Source of the DNA: Fratercula arctica
Taxonomy: Eukaryota > Chordata > Aves > Charadriiformes > Alcidae
Reading direction: 5' to 3'
Length of the DNA: 64,000 nucleotides
Assembly (NCBI GenBank): GCA_947846985.1
Contig: CANTUZ010000004.1
Location: forward strand, 55,901,672 to 55,965,671
Part shown: piece after piece, positions 51,129 through 62,640 of the stretch
Layout: each line of letters opens with the position of its first letter
Numbering within the stretch: the stretch's first letter is position 1
Position numbers and translations under genes: made by a program
The notes under the pieces: generated by a model
What the model saw: only the letters and a program-made list of their open reading frames with translations
Database searches by the model: none
Told to the model about the DNA's origin: nothing

Positions 51129-52284
51129 GTCTTAGTCCAGGTTCATGTGGTCTGGATAGATAAGGTGTGGTGAGGACTAGGTACGCTACAGCCCAAGCTA
51201 CCAGGTCTGTCCTGAGTTCAACTTTTCCTAAGTATAGCAGAGGTAATTTTCAGCCAAAGCTCAAAAGCAGTAAACAGGAACATGAACAGAAGTATATTCT
51301 GCAGCCCTTTTCTCTGCTGTTATGACATTTCCTTGGCACTGTTTAATTTAATAATATAGACATGCCTGGGGTCTGTTCCCAGAAACACAACTTAAATGTA
51401 TGTACTGTTATACTGCCAGAACATTCCCTGGCAAGCTTTTGGCCCAGATCAACCTTTATGCTCTCAACTATTTGCCATGAACTAACTGTTCAGAAGGGAC
51501 CATTATCAATAGCTAGTTAAGATGGCACTACCCAGCTTAGAATAGTGTTTAGTAATAGGAACGTGGGCTGTTCTATGCCAGTTTGCCTCAGTGCTAGTGA
51601 ATGGTCCCATATACAATTAATTTGTTGGCACGGAGGTAACTCTAGACTTGATGCTGCTACAGCAACTCAAGGTAGCTTCAGTCCAGTGTCAGAAATCTCT
51701 GCTCAAACTGCATTGAAGGAGGATAGTGAAGTGGCATATGTGGGAGTTAAAAGTGAAATTGAATGGGTAAAACCAGAAAAGTATACTTCAAAGAGAAACA
51801 TATAAATATTTCTTCAGGCTTCTTTTAATGTCCATTTTTTTTCCACCAGAAAATAATTTTTAAACTGGGCAGGAGGCAAGCAAAGGACACATGGAAACAG
51901 TTGAAGATCAGAAGATGCAGAAGATTTCATGTTCCAAGGGATTTATAGCTTTCAGCTATAATTTCTTTGCTTGTTATTGACTCGTTAGCCATTAGGTTAC
52001 ATTATTTTTATATTTCAACACAGCTTAATGGAAAATCATGCACCTGTCAGTCAGAGTAATCCTGATTCTCAAAATGCTCAAACCCCCCCCAGTCTGTGCC
52101 TGCTATATTTTCTCACTACATTCAGGTTATACTTAGACATTGAGACTGTGTGTAATGGAGCGTTCCACAACCCAGGCACTGGTTATGGAAAGCATTCTGG
52201 AAAACACTGTAAGAAACAAGAAAATATCAACCCCATATCAGAGCTGAGTTGGTACTACAATTTGATCAGGTCTGATCTGATCTG
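51129..52284. other. Unique non-coding DNA
   Basis: No gene or clear repeat is recognised. Confidence 0.45.
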
Positions 52285-52366
52285 ATGACTGACCCTGCTT
52301 TGAGCAGGAGATTGCAGTGGAGACCCTCTGAGCTCCCTTCCACCGGAATGAGTCTGTGATTAAGGT
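52285..52366 (+). mobile_element. CR1 3' UTR relic
   Basis: The signature GACCCTGCTTTGAGCAGG is followed by a diverged GACCCTCTGAGCTCCCTTCCA and a decayed terminal GTCTGTGATT. Only the last 80 or so bases survive. Confidence 0.7.
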
Positions 52367-52752
52367 AATTATCAGTTGCACCAAAGCTCAGACAAATAGT
52401 GTAACAAAGGGAAATGGCATATCACTCAGGGGCTGATTTTATGAGCTGTCTTCAAGTGCTAAGTTCTCTTAACTCCTACTGATTTTGACAGGAGTTGAGA
52501 TAACTCTGCAAGTTCTGGGATAAACATCAAAAAGTTCAATCCAGTAGATATTTAAATTACAAAGTACACTTCTAATTTCAGAGTGGATCTAAAATTGCAT
52601 TAAGTGTAATGAAGAAGCATCAAACTCTCAAGCTAAGGATTTGCCTAAAAGCGATTCCAGCTGTGGTAATTGGAGAATGTTGTTCAGACTGATTATGGAA
52701 AATAAGTTACTGATGGGATGGGCATTTAATTCTCCATGAATCACCAAGCTGG

Positions 52753-53264
52753 GGAGGTCCAGTTGTGTCCAGTTCTAAGCTCCCCAGTTCAAGGACAGGG
52801 AACTGCTGGAGAGGGTACAGCAAAGGACTACAAAGATGATTAGGGGACTGGAACACCTCTCTTATGAAGAAAGGCTGAGGGACTTGGGTCTTTTCAGTCT
52901 GTAAAAAAGACGGCTGAGGGGGGATCTTATCAATGCTTATAAATACTTAAAGGGTGGGTGTCAGGAGGATGGGGCCAGCCTTTTTTCCAGTGGTGCCCAG
53001 TGACAGGACAAGAGGTAACGGGCACAAACTTGAGCATAGGAAGTTCCATCTAAACATGAGGAGGAACTTCTTTACTTTGAGGGTGGCAGAGTGCTGGAAC
53101 AGGCTGCCCAGAGAGATGGTGGAGTCTCCATCTCTGGAGACATTCAAAACCCACCTGGACACGTTCCTGTGCAACCTGCTCAAGGTGACCCTGCTCTGGC
53201 AGGGGCGTTGGACTAGATGATCTCCAGAGGTCCCTTCCAACCCTACCATTCTGTGATTCTGTGA
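52753..53264 (+). mobile_element. CR1 LINE 3' end, moderately preserved
   Basis: The copy starts in the ORF2 region GTGTCCAGTTCTAAGCTCCC. It passes through GGAACACCTCTCTTATGA, AGTGCTGGAACAGGCTGCCCAGAGA and GGGGCGTTGGACTAGATGATCTCC (near 53202), and ends with ATTCTGTGATTCTGTGA at 53249-53264. An open stretch (about 52954-53220) still encodes the ORF2 C-terminus (signatures [18 protein letters not shown]), but an upstream stop after FSL near 52902 and a missing 5' part make it a pseudogene fragment. It belongs to a subfamily different from the copy at 37 kb, with ATTCTGTG rather than ATTCTATG ends. Confidence 0.92.
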
Positions 53265-54989
53265 GGCAGTGGGTTAGTGGAGATGATATAGCTATAAAAA
53301 ATGTTCATATCGTGGGTAGGGACCACCTCATTGCTGTGGACAAACCTGAGCTTTTCTGTACTTGCTAGATCTTAAGACAGAGATTGAGGTAACTGAGAAA
53401 CTAATTTTTTTGCTACTTCCAGCCTTGTTGTCAAAACAAAATTTAACCTACCCAAAAGAAATTTACCTTCAAATATCCAGTGACATTTTGACTCAGAGCC
53501 ATTCGTAACCTGAACCACAGGGCACCTATGCAAAATAGCCTGGTTAGTATACATGCCAGAAATAGTAATTTTAGTTAGTAATATATATTGATTGCAGGAA
53601 TAAAATAAACACAGAGTTCAGTGGCTGGAGGAACATCATATAAAGTTGTTCTCACAGAGGCCATAGGTATACAGCACTTCATTCAGTGGTCTGCTCTCCT
53701 TCTTCAGGTTGATTATTCTTTTCACTCTTCCTTCTGTTCCCCATTTTTCTTCTACCACTATTTATGCAGCTGCAGAGTGAATCAGATCACAGAACTGACC
53801 AGATTAAAACCATTTTCTTTTTGATGAGTTATTTTTAACCTGGCCAGTTCTCTGATTCACTGCTCGGCTGCACAAACAGGTACTGGTACAACTGAGTGGG
53901 CAGTGCTGAGATAAGGTATGAGCAAGTCATTAGAGGGGGAAAAAGGTGAAGCCATTAAAGTTGAGTCACTGTTACAGAAAAAAGCTGGTTGAGTGGCAGC
54001 CTGCAAACATGGTTCCAAGGCTAACCAAACCAAACTAAAGCTGAGCTTGCATGGTCCTAGCTTTTCCTTAAACAGCAAAGCAGTATGACCTAGCTTGTGG
54101 CATGAGCTTATTCTGGTGGTATAGTGTCATGGTGTCATCATGCAAGGGAAGAGGATGAATGCTCTAGACCAGATGTTATAAGGATAAATTCCTGTGGGAT
54201 CACAGCTTTTGTCATCAAAATGACTTTTACTTGTCATCAGGAGAAGGAGCTGTTACCAGCTGGTGAAGTACTGGAGATATCACCTTTCCTATCCAAAGAG
54301 TTGACACAGGGGGAAATTCAAAATTATCTCCCGTTTTGAGGTAAATATAACCTTTGATTAGGTAGATTCATATCAGTAGGAGATATTTTGATTTCTGAAC
54401 AAACTGCTCATCTCCTCAGCACATTGGTCCAGTTTGTCCTTGGGAGAGATGGGAATGCACAAAAACTGTATGTGCCGTTTTAAAAGCTGGCATCACAGAT
54501 GTTCGAAAAGAATGAAGTATCTTTCAGTAATCACCAATAACCAGTACAGCAAAAATGCTAAACCTGGTTATGCAGGTCAATAAACCAAGGTGCACATCCC
54601 AGAAGAACTTCTGCCACTTAGGTCCAGCTGGGGACCAAGTAGTCTGGAAAACTTAAAAGCCCCATTTCCTTCCAGGAAATGAGGCAGAGCTGTCTCATTT
54701 GTTATCACTGAGCAGGAAGTTCTGACTGAATTTGAGGCTACAATTCATTTTGCCATTAAGAAATTGTAGAGGTTTGAGGTGGTGGTATCAGAACCCCATA
54801 GGTTCTAGTTCTGCAGCAGCCAGCAAAATAGCCTCGCTGAGGGAGAAGCAGACAGTTTCTGAAACATTTGACACACCAGATGCATGACTACAGTTGTTCA
54901 ATTTCAGCAAATTGGCATTCTCCAAAGGAAAACCACTGATTCAGAACATTGCCAGCTACCACTAATTAATGGAACGCTGTCTTCAATGC
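53265..54989. other. Unique non-coding DNA
   Basis: No gene or classifiable repeat is recognised. Confidence 0.5.
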
Positions 54990-55375
54990 TAGTATTTTCA
55001 CCTTTAAAGGGAGGTTGACAAACCTGAAAGGGTTCAGCAAAGAGCTATACAAATTAGTCAAGGTCTGAAATATTCTGCTTATCACAGGAGATTAAAACTC
55101 ACTCTCTGACTTGAGAACAAGGAGTTCAAGAGATGTCTTGCTATCAAAGTACCTGAATAAGGAAGAAAAAGTCTCATAGCAGATGCTTTTTTTGATTTAG
55201 CAGACAAAGCAAATTGCTGGACACTGAAGTGAGAAAAATTCAAGCTACAAACATGATATGACTTTTTTTTTAACAGGGTGAGTAATAAATCACTGGAGCA
55301 GCTTATTTTGAGTTAGAGAGGTTTTTCCATCACTTGGATCCTATAAAGACTGGCTCTGCTCCTGGTCGATTTTCC
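54990..55375 (+). mobile_element. Very old CR1-group LINE relic
   Basis: The order AAAGGGTTCAGCAAAGAGCTA (55028), GGTCTGAAATATTCTGCTTA, AAGTACCTGAATAAGG (55147), TTAGCAGACAAAGC, CACTGAAGTGAGAAAAATTCAA, AATAAATCACTGGAGCAGCTTA and TCCATCACTTGGATCCTATAAAGACTGG follows the ORF2 C-terminus of ancient amniote CR1-group elements. Divergence is far greater than in the other copies, and no frame or 3' repeat is left. Confidence 0.75.
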
Positions 55376-57015
55376 TCCACGTCCACTAATGCATTAGAAA
55401 TACCGCCAACTGAAGGAAGAGCTCCCCTCCGCCCCACTCCCTGACCCCAAATCCCACACCCTTGCTAGAACAGGCTGTTTGCTATGTCATGATTTTTTTT
55501 TGCGGGGCCTGCTCACATCACAGCTGACAGCTCTGGGTTGGGAACGGAACAGAATTGCTGCCGCTTTGCTGCCATGAGAGGCTGGGCTTGCCCCTCCGCA
55601 GTGCTGGGCTGGCTGTGGTAGCATGCTGTGTAGCATATGCTGTACCCAACTGGACTCTTCCCAAGTTCATTCACTTACCAGGATAAAAGTCAAAGGAAGA
55701 GTGTGGCTTTGTGCTGCTTCTCACCCCAAATGGTATCACTGCACTGCAATTGAACCTTGAAAGCTGATAGGAAGGGAGAGTATGAAGACATGGTAGAAAC
55801 AGAGAATAGAATCAGTCTTGACTTCTTGCATCACAAATGATGTTTTGTGGTATAAAAAATTACTAGTTGTTGGCAGTGGCCCTATCTGTCAAATTCAGTA
55901 AGTTCTGCTGATTTACTCGAGATGAGCAACCATCCCTTTTGTTTGTGTGTGTGTCTGCATCTGTGGCGTGCAGTCTCACTAGAAAAAAATTATCAAGAAA
56001 AGCAGCATGGATGAAAAGTACATTTACAACTGTGTATCCATTTAGGTGAAAAGATTGAATGGCTGAGACACGAGAGATCAATGGAAGGAGACTAGTCTTA
56101 TTTAAACCTCTATTAGTGTTTTGGGAATTTAGAGCCTCTTAATGAAACACCCAGGGAATAAATTAAAAGTGATAGGAGAAAGAGCACAAAGAAGTAGTCC
56201 TCTTTCTAGAACAAGATTCATCCGGGACACTGCTGGCTGAAACTTCCAGGGAAGTATGGGAATATATTTAGTCAGTGAAAGAAAGCTGAAAAAAAATTAA
56301 GAAACATTGATCCTCAACTAACTTGAAAAGGGAATGGGTTGCAAATTAGATCCAACTTTTCAAATAGATGAGGATGAAAAGCAAACAATTGAACTATGTT
56401 AATCCACTAACTAGGTAGAAGTCTTCCAGCTGAATGATGTTTTATGCTTTCAGATTGTCAGATTGAGTTATTTTATGTATAATTCTAATAATTCTGTTAT
56501 ATTCTTTTTTTTTTTTTCTTCCCTTTTTCCTCCACTCTTCATCCTAATTTTGACAATGGTAAGACATTTCGCAGAGGCTTGAATTTCAGGCAGATTTTTT
56601 TGCTGGTGATTATCTCTTTAATTTTGTTCCTACTATATTTTCAGGAAGGTATATCTAAATTTGTAATGTCATATGTGGTATTCTGTTTGCTGAAGGCAAT
56701 CATTCTCATGATGAATTTGTATGTGTGGGATGAAAATATGCACATCAGCTTCATCAAGTATTCCATTAAAATTGGACCACAGAGCTCAGCAACACACAGC
56801 AAGGTGCAATGGTGAATTTCTCTTGGATTGCACAAATATTTGGATTTAGATGCATGTTGGCAAGAAATCAATTAATTTTATAAACTGAAAGCCTCTCTGT
56901 ACCAAAAGAATAGGAAAGGGTTGCTCCTCTCACCATACTGGGGGGAAAGATTATACAGTGAACCTGCTAAAATGGAAATAGTTTTGTAATTAGCCCGAAG
57001 AATGTGAGAGGTGGT
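55376..57015. other. Non-coding DNA with a CpG-containing patch
   Basis: The part 55376-55640 is richer in GC than its surroundings, with several CpGs, but it is too short and sparse for a CpG island, and I see no gene. The rest is AT-rich unique sequence with a T tract near 56506-56518. Confidence 0.4.
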
Positions 57016-57200
57016 CTTCCCTTCCCTTCCCTTCCCTTCCCTTCCCTTCCCTTCCCTTCCCTTCCCTTCCCTTCCCTTCCCTTCCCTTCCCTTCCCTTCC
57101 CTTCCCTTCCCTTCCCTTCCCTTCCCTTCCCTTCCCTTCCCTTCCCTTCCCTTCCCTTCCCTTCCCTTCCCTTCCCTTCCCTTCCCTTCCCTTCCCTTCC
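57016..57200. repeat. Pure (CTTCC)37 pentanucleotide array
   Basis: The plus strand carries 37 uninterrupted CTTCC units (185 bp) with no visible substitution. The minus strand is the purine mirror (GGAAG). All-pyrimidine and all-purine mirror arrays can form triplex (H-DNA) structures. Long open frames across it in several phases are by-products of a repeat unit with no stop codon, not genes. Confidence 0.95.
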
Positions 57201-57273
57201 CTCCCCTCCCCTCCCCCTCCCCCTCCCCTCCCCTCCTTCTTCCCCTTTCCTCCTTTTTTTCTCTTTTTTTTGA
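57201..57273. repeat. Degenerate CT-rich tail of the pentanucleotide array
   Basis: Beyond the pure array the sequence changes to CTCCC and CCCCT units and then to T-rich pyrimidine, as a decayed older part of the same array would. It ends near 57273, before GAAGAGTGAGGC. Confidence 0.85.
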
Positions 57274-57745
57274 AGAGTGAGGCAGGTCACTTTTTGTCTT
57301 GTTCCCTCTTCACAGACCTTGGATCATAGAAACTTACAGCTGACAACCTTGTTGAAACAGATTTGTCAGCTTTCCATTTCCTTAAAGTGTTCTAGCAGCT
57401 CTACTATGTAGGTGGTTAGTTATTAAGTGGACCTTAAAGTACCTTTCCTACATGGATACTCCAAGAAGACTTCAAGAATTGACTTAAAAGGAGGGATCTC
57501 TCATCTGCTGTGTCTTCACATGAGACATGAGAAAACAACATGAAAAAAAGCAAGTATTACATTTACAAAAAGAGATAGAAAGGAAATGAGATACAGTGAT
57601 GACCCAAGATGTCAGATTGAAAATTTGGGTTCTTCACTTTTAAAAATAATTATTTGTTCCCTGCTGTGTTCACAAGTTGGATGCTCAGCTATAGTTGATA
57701 GAAATGTAACCATATTGTAACCCACAGAACTGCCCTTATTTGCTC
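57274..57745. other. Unique non-coding DNA
   Basis: Nothing recognisable. Confidence 0.45.
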
Positions 57746-58083
57746 TGGCTGAAGTTCACTACAATTTCCCTTTCCTGTGTCTTGGCTGTTTCTGCCTTGT
57801 CTCTCTCCTTTCTTTCTCTGGACTCCAATTTTCTTCTTTCCTCTTTCCACTCCCTTTCTTCCTCCTCATAACCCAGCTTTTAGGTTGCCTTTGGCCATCT
57901 GTATTTTCTTGCATTCCCAAATGTAGCATTCTCCCTGGAAATCCTGTATGCTCTGCTTCGAGTGCTGGCAGCAAAGAAGAATTTACTCAAATTCTGCTCA
58001 CTGAAGCAGCAGCTCCACATGGCCATCAGGATTTGACTAAATTTCACTTTGCTGCCAGCACTCAGAGCAAAAAGCTGCATCAA
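57746..58083 (-). repeat. Unclassified interspersed repeat, copy 2
   Basis: This is homologous to 42413-42660 in the same orientation. Shared blocks are GGCTGAAGTTCAC (57747), TCTTTCTCTGGA, CATCTGTATTTTCTTGCATTCCCA (57896), ATGCTCTGCTTCG (about 57949) and GAATTTACTCAAATTCTGCTCACTGAAG (57979). On the minus strand a frame reads CFSEQNLSKF, then RSRAYRIS, then GNARKYRWPK; copy 1 retains the same motifs. Relative to copy 1 it has an extra stretch of about 15 bp (AGTGCTGGCAGCAAAG), which forms one arm of a long foldback. It could be part of an undescribed or lineage-specific retroelement, an LTR piece, or a gene-derived repeat. Confidence 0.7.
57951..58070. repeat. 120-nt foldback with perfect 17-bp core arms
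   Basis: GAGTGCTGGCAGCAAAG at 57960-57976 has its exact reverse complement at 58047-58063. Similarity between the arms extends outward (GCTCTG on both sides) and inward (GAATTTACTCAAATT against AAATTTAGTCAAATC in reverse complement). This gives an imperfect stem of about 40 bp around a loop of about 31 nt. It lies inside copy 2 of the unclassified repeat; copy 1 lacks the core of both arms. Confidence 0.85.
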
Positions 58084-61000
58084 GAGAAAACAACAAAAGC
58101 TTTAAGCTCTAGAAGAATTTTCTGAACAAGAATTAGTTCATTTATATGATGTACCTTACATAATATCAAAAGAAACGACATAGCTGCTGGGCTATTAGAT
58201 TCGTGATTCTTATTCTTCATCAGTATTGTAGAAGCTACTGACCTGACTCTACTCATGCCATTTTATTGCTATGAAATGATTCATTTTATGACTTGAACTT
58301 TAAAAACTTTTTCTACTCCGGTCCTTCTGTGATACTAGATGTTAATTAATGGCATTGCTTCATTTTTCCTCATGTAAATGAACATACATAATTTTAATAC
58401 ATTGATAACATTCCAAATACGTTTAAAGATTTTGCTGTGCTGGAGAACACAATTGCAGCTGGTATGGATGTGTCGGAAGTGGAATAACCAGCTCTGGTTG
58501 CAAAAAAAAATCTATGGTGGCAGCACAGGTATCATGATCCTGTTGGGAGCCCTGGGAAATATCTGGTGGTGGAATTCTACCTTGCATAGCTACAGTGCTG
58601 CCAGTATAGGACTAAATTAATGCAAATCTGAACTACCTGAGTTACAAATAAAAAGTGTCAGTTACACATCCCTTGGACTCCAATGGTAAGTGTAACCTTT
58701 AATTATGCATTATAAATCAGGAATCTTTTTTGGGATTGGTCATATCACTCATGGAATATTTTTTCTGTCCTGTAGCTGCAGCTACTTCTGGCACAAATAT
58801 GGAACCTTTTGGGCTAAATAGAAAACTTGTTCTCTCCTCATGCTTCCAAGAGTCTTTTCCGACCCAGTGTCCATACAGGATTTTCATAGGCTGCAACTGG
58901 AGAGCAAACCACAGCCAAAGCAAATTCATTTCTCAAACAAGATGAAAATCCATGTAAATAATTTTGTCACATTTGCTAGTCTTTGTCATGTGAGTGACTC
59001 CCTGACAGATGACGCAGTCTTCAACAGGACACTTTGGGAACTTATGTCATATAGGCAGGATAAAAAAGTAATTGGCAGAAAGATTCTCTGCAGACTTATG
59101 CACAACTTTGGCAGCAGATGCTTCAATTTTTAGCTCCCTTTTCCATTCATTGCTTCAAAGCAACAGAAGAAATAACCTCTACTCTTGTGTACTTTCAGTG
59201 ATATAATTCTACCATGATGATGGAAGAGAAGAAAAATCAGACTAGTCTAACCTAGGAAATGCAATTCCTGAATTACTTAGCAACTGAATGTGTGGGGTTT
59301 AAAATGAATATAATTTATTCTTTTTTTTTTTTCTTTTCTTAAAAAAACCTGTGTGATACCCAAATGCAAATATCTAGAATTTTGAAACTGAGCCTTTTTA
59401 GATTCAATAGCACACAAATGCAGTCCTGTGTGTGAAGATGATGTGCCTTAAGAACTAGTTGATGGTATAAATTGTTATTATTACTAGTGCAATATCTTTT
59501 AGAAGACTCTTGCTCCATCCTCCAATGGGATACCATTCAATAAGTCATTGCAATGAAGGAAAAAGCCTTCTAGTGAAATCTAAAATGCCAAGATAAGTAA
59601 GATTCGAAAGAAAAGAATAATGATTGTCCCATTTACTGGCAGGGATAAGAGGCACAAATGCTGATGGACTGTTTAAGCAGAATTTACGTGATGGGTTCAG
59701 AACATTGTCCAAAACCCCTTTCTTCATTCCCTGTATCTAACTCACTGCAGGGATTTAAGCTTCTATGGAGGTCCACAGGTTTACAGAGTCTTGGCTGAGC
59801 TTAGCATCAAAGTGCCTGTGCAACACGTAAACATGTTTCAATCCATAAGGAGGTGCTCCTAGCCTGTGGTCATCAGTCACTAAGATCATTAGGATTTCAA
59901 AGAGAACAAAGAGAATCTTTTGAATAGTCACCTTGCAGAGATATGTATTGTGAGCCTGCCTCAAACCCAGGGTGCCTGAACTGACACTCCAAGCAAGCTT
60001 CGGAGTTTAGAGGAGAAGGTTAGGAGGAGTCCAACTCTAAGCTGTAGAGGAAGTGGGGAACAATAGCATACTGTGGGACTGGCATAATATAGAATTGTAG
60101 TGGGCATATTGGGACTCAAATCAGTGCTTGGCCTTGCCAAGGAAAGAATCTGCTCCACAAAGGATGTTGAGATAGATTCACTTGCCCAAAGATTTATTAG
60201 CAGGGTCCATAGATGATGGCATACGTTGACTAAAATGGTGAAAGTAACTTTATGGAGAAAAAGAAAACAAAAACAAAAAAGCAAACAGGACAAAGAGAGA
60301 GTAAAGCTTCCCCTTCAGACCTAGCATAGCACAAAGAGTGGGAGGGAGCTGTTCCCAGATATGCATCCTCTCCTGGGCATCTTCTACAGTACAGCAGGGT
60401 CCCCACATAATACTTTCCCCATAGTAACTGTGTAGTTTGCATTGTGTCACACCGACTCCCTTTTGGTAGTGCCTGCTTGTACCACCTGTTAGTACTGATT
60501 GGAGCATGCTGTGATAAGAGCATGTTGGTTAATAGTTAAGGGTTGTGCAGGCAAAGTAGTGGGTCCTGTAGTATGAACCAAAAACTATAATCAAAAGGTA
60601 GGGAAAGAAGGGGGAAGAAGAGGTGAGTCTCAGCCAGTGGCAATTGGAAATCCCTCTTCCTGGCCGAGGGATCTAAACACTAGACTGCAGAGTTAGACTC
60701 CATCTTGCTGGCTGCATTGACTCCAGGCACCTGCAAAGTTCTGTAGTAGATATTTTCTCTCAAAGAGTTAGTAGAACTTAGGCAAAACTGTCATTTAGGG
60801 GGTCTGTAAAGGAATCACGGTCTTTTGGCCTCACTACATGCACACATAGTTCATTTATTCCACGCATGCCATGCAAGGCCTCTTGTGCAGAAATAGTACT
60901 GAATCTTCCCAGATGAGCCCAGATAAGCAGCAAGTGGACAAGGTACAAGCAACCACTAAACTTTGTCAGGTTTTGGCATGTAAAATAAAATGATGCTGAA

Positions 61001-61859
61001 TGATGACATCATAAACAGCAGGAGGTACTTACAGCCATGTGAATGAAAAGAAAGGCACCTACAATTATTACCGTAAGTGTACCTGAAATAGTGATAAATC
61101 AGGCAGGAAGTATTTCTTTTCTTTATAAATTACTTGTGAAAACAATACTTCCAATAGTCCTGACGGCATTAGATTTCTACTTAAATTTCCCTTGAGATTG
61201 ATTCCGCCCTTCTCTTCTCAGAACTGTATTTGTTTAGAACTTCTGATCCCTGATATTTTAAGCTTTTTGATCTTTAAATTTGTTTGACCAGTGAGAAAAT
61301 GTCTTTGTAACCATAACAGCCTCAAAAGTTGTGGATAGGGAGTCAGGGAAAAATAAAAATATTGAATTATTGAACAGGGAAAGTAGTCTACAGGACCTAT
61401 TAAAGGCAGCAGAAAACATACACATAAAGAGTTTTATTCCCTACAAAATGGTATCTATGCTTTTAGCCTAAATATCCAAAGATATTATTTTCAAAATGTT
61501 AAGTGAAGTATGGAAACATTCCATTTTCTTAAAGAGACGTGATTGATGGAAAGACTTATTAAGCCATGTCCAATATTCCCTGTCAAATGCTTAATTTTTA
61601 GCATCCCATCCTTTACTCAATATCATAAATAGGAGCCCTTTCACCTGTGTAGCTGATCAGTCGATCATAATGTGAGAGTTTTCCTTGAGACTCAGCCTAA
61701 ACTTTTTTTACTCTGTTCTCTCTCTTCTTATCCCACAAGCCCATCACCTCACATATTTCCTGTATTATTATGCTAAACAAGTCCTCTTCATCCTTGTTAC
61801 ATAGTTTTCATGTTGAAATGCTTCCTAAACTAAGCTGGAAATTGTTATTGGGATTGCGA
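58084..61859. other. Unique non-coding DNA
   Basis: No gene or classifiable transposon is recognised. The open frames seen are short and carry no known domain. Confidence 0.5.
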
Positions 61860-62640
61860 GATTAAAAATTATAATAATGCTATTGCACTTCCCCAAAGTC
61901 TACTGAACACAACACCAAGAGGGAGCAAAAGCACAGGACCAGTGGGTGCAACAGCAGAGCCTTTCCCAAAGGCCAGCCCTATGTCTGATATGAACCAGTT
62001 GTCAGGAAAGAGGTCTTTGGGAGCCTGAACCTTCCTCTCAGAACCCCTTGCCAGCCCCATGCCAACTGCAGCTCTATGCTTTGACTCTCTCCCAACCCTA
62101 ATCCTAACTGAGCCTGAGCCCAAGGTTCCCAGGCACACGCAGGAAGAATTTCTTAGAGAAGAGTTCCTTTTGCAGTCCATTGCTTCTTCCACTCCTTCCC
62201 TGCTCTAACTGCAGTTTTATTCTTTTTCTCTTTCCCAACCTTAGCACTACACCTTAACACTATACCTAGGACACTGCCTTGGCTTATTTTGAGCCCATGT
62301 CCCCAGTCCCTGTCTCATTCCAGTTGCCTCTCTACATTCTGCCTCTATCACAACTCCTGAGATGAAGTTAGGGCCATTTTTGTATTTACTGTTGGGAGAA
62401 TGAAAAGCCTTGAGCTGTAAGTTGAATGGGGCTGGGAGGGGCTGCCAAAGCGAGTGCTGAGCTTCAGAGTTCTCTCCCGAGAACCTTTTTGTCTTACCAT
62501 GGATACAGTCTTGGGCTAAGGCCAAACCCCACCCTTAGCTCTAGGTTTAGGTTTAGGATTCGTGTTAAGGTTAGGGTGCAGATTAGGATAGGCATTTTGA
62601 GATAAGAAAAGCCCAGAGCAGCACCCAAAGTGACTGTATG
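61860..62640. repeat. Mosaic of direct and inverted units with telomere-like motifs
   Basis: A unit at 62046-62098 (CCAGCCCCATGCCAACTGCA through CTCTCCCAACC) recurs in diverged direct form about 142 bp downstream (62201-62240). It recurs in inverted form at 62390-62441 (GTTGGGAGAATG to GAGCTGTAAGTTG to ATGGGGCTGGGAGGGG). The direct units are followed by CCAACCCTAATCCTAAC (62093-62109) and CCAACCTTAGCAC. At the right end, 62541-62593, stands a run of degenerate TTAGG motifs: TAGGTTTAGGTTTAGGATT and TTAAGGTTAGGG. The whole resembles a decayed subtelomeric or interstitial telomeric repeat. No gene is seen. Confidence 0.6.
62541..62593 (+). repeat. Degenerate interstitial telomere-like sequence
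   Basis: The segment contains TTTAGG twice in tandem, then TTAGGATT, TTAAGG, TTAGGG and TTAGGATAGG. These are one-step variants of the vertebrate telomere unit TTAGGG. Only one unit is exact, so this is old or arose within a larger repeat family. Confidence 0.6.

Noticed and set aside
52947..53249. 100-codon minus-strand open frame
   Set aside because: It is antisense to the CR1 ORF2 fragment at 52753-53264.
55376..55640. GC-richer patch as a possible CpG island promoter
   Set aside because: Few CpGs, short length and no adjacent exon or conserved core promoter motif that I can see.
56967..57290. Open frames of about 90-107 codons coding GKGRE- or SLPFP-type repeats
   Set aside because: They are translations of the CTTCC microsatellite, whose 5-bp unit has no stop in several phases. 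All phases are open, which is not a coding signature.
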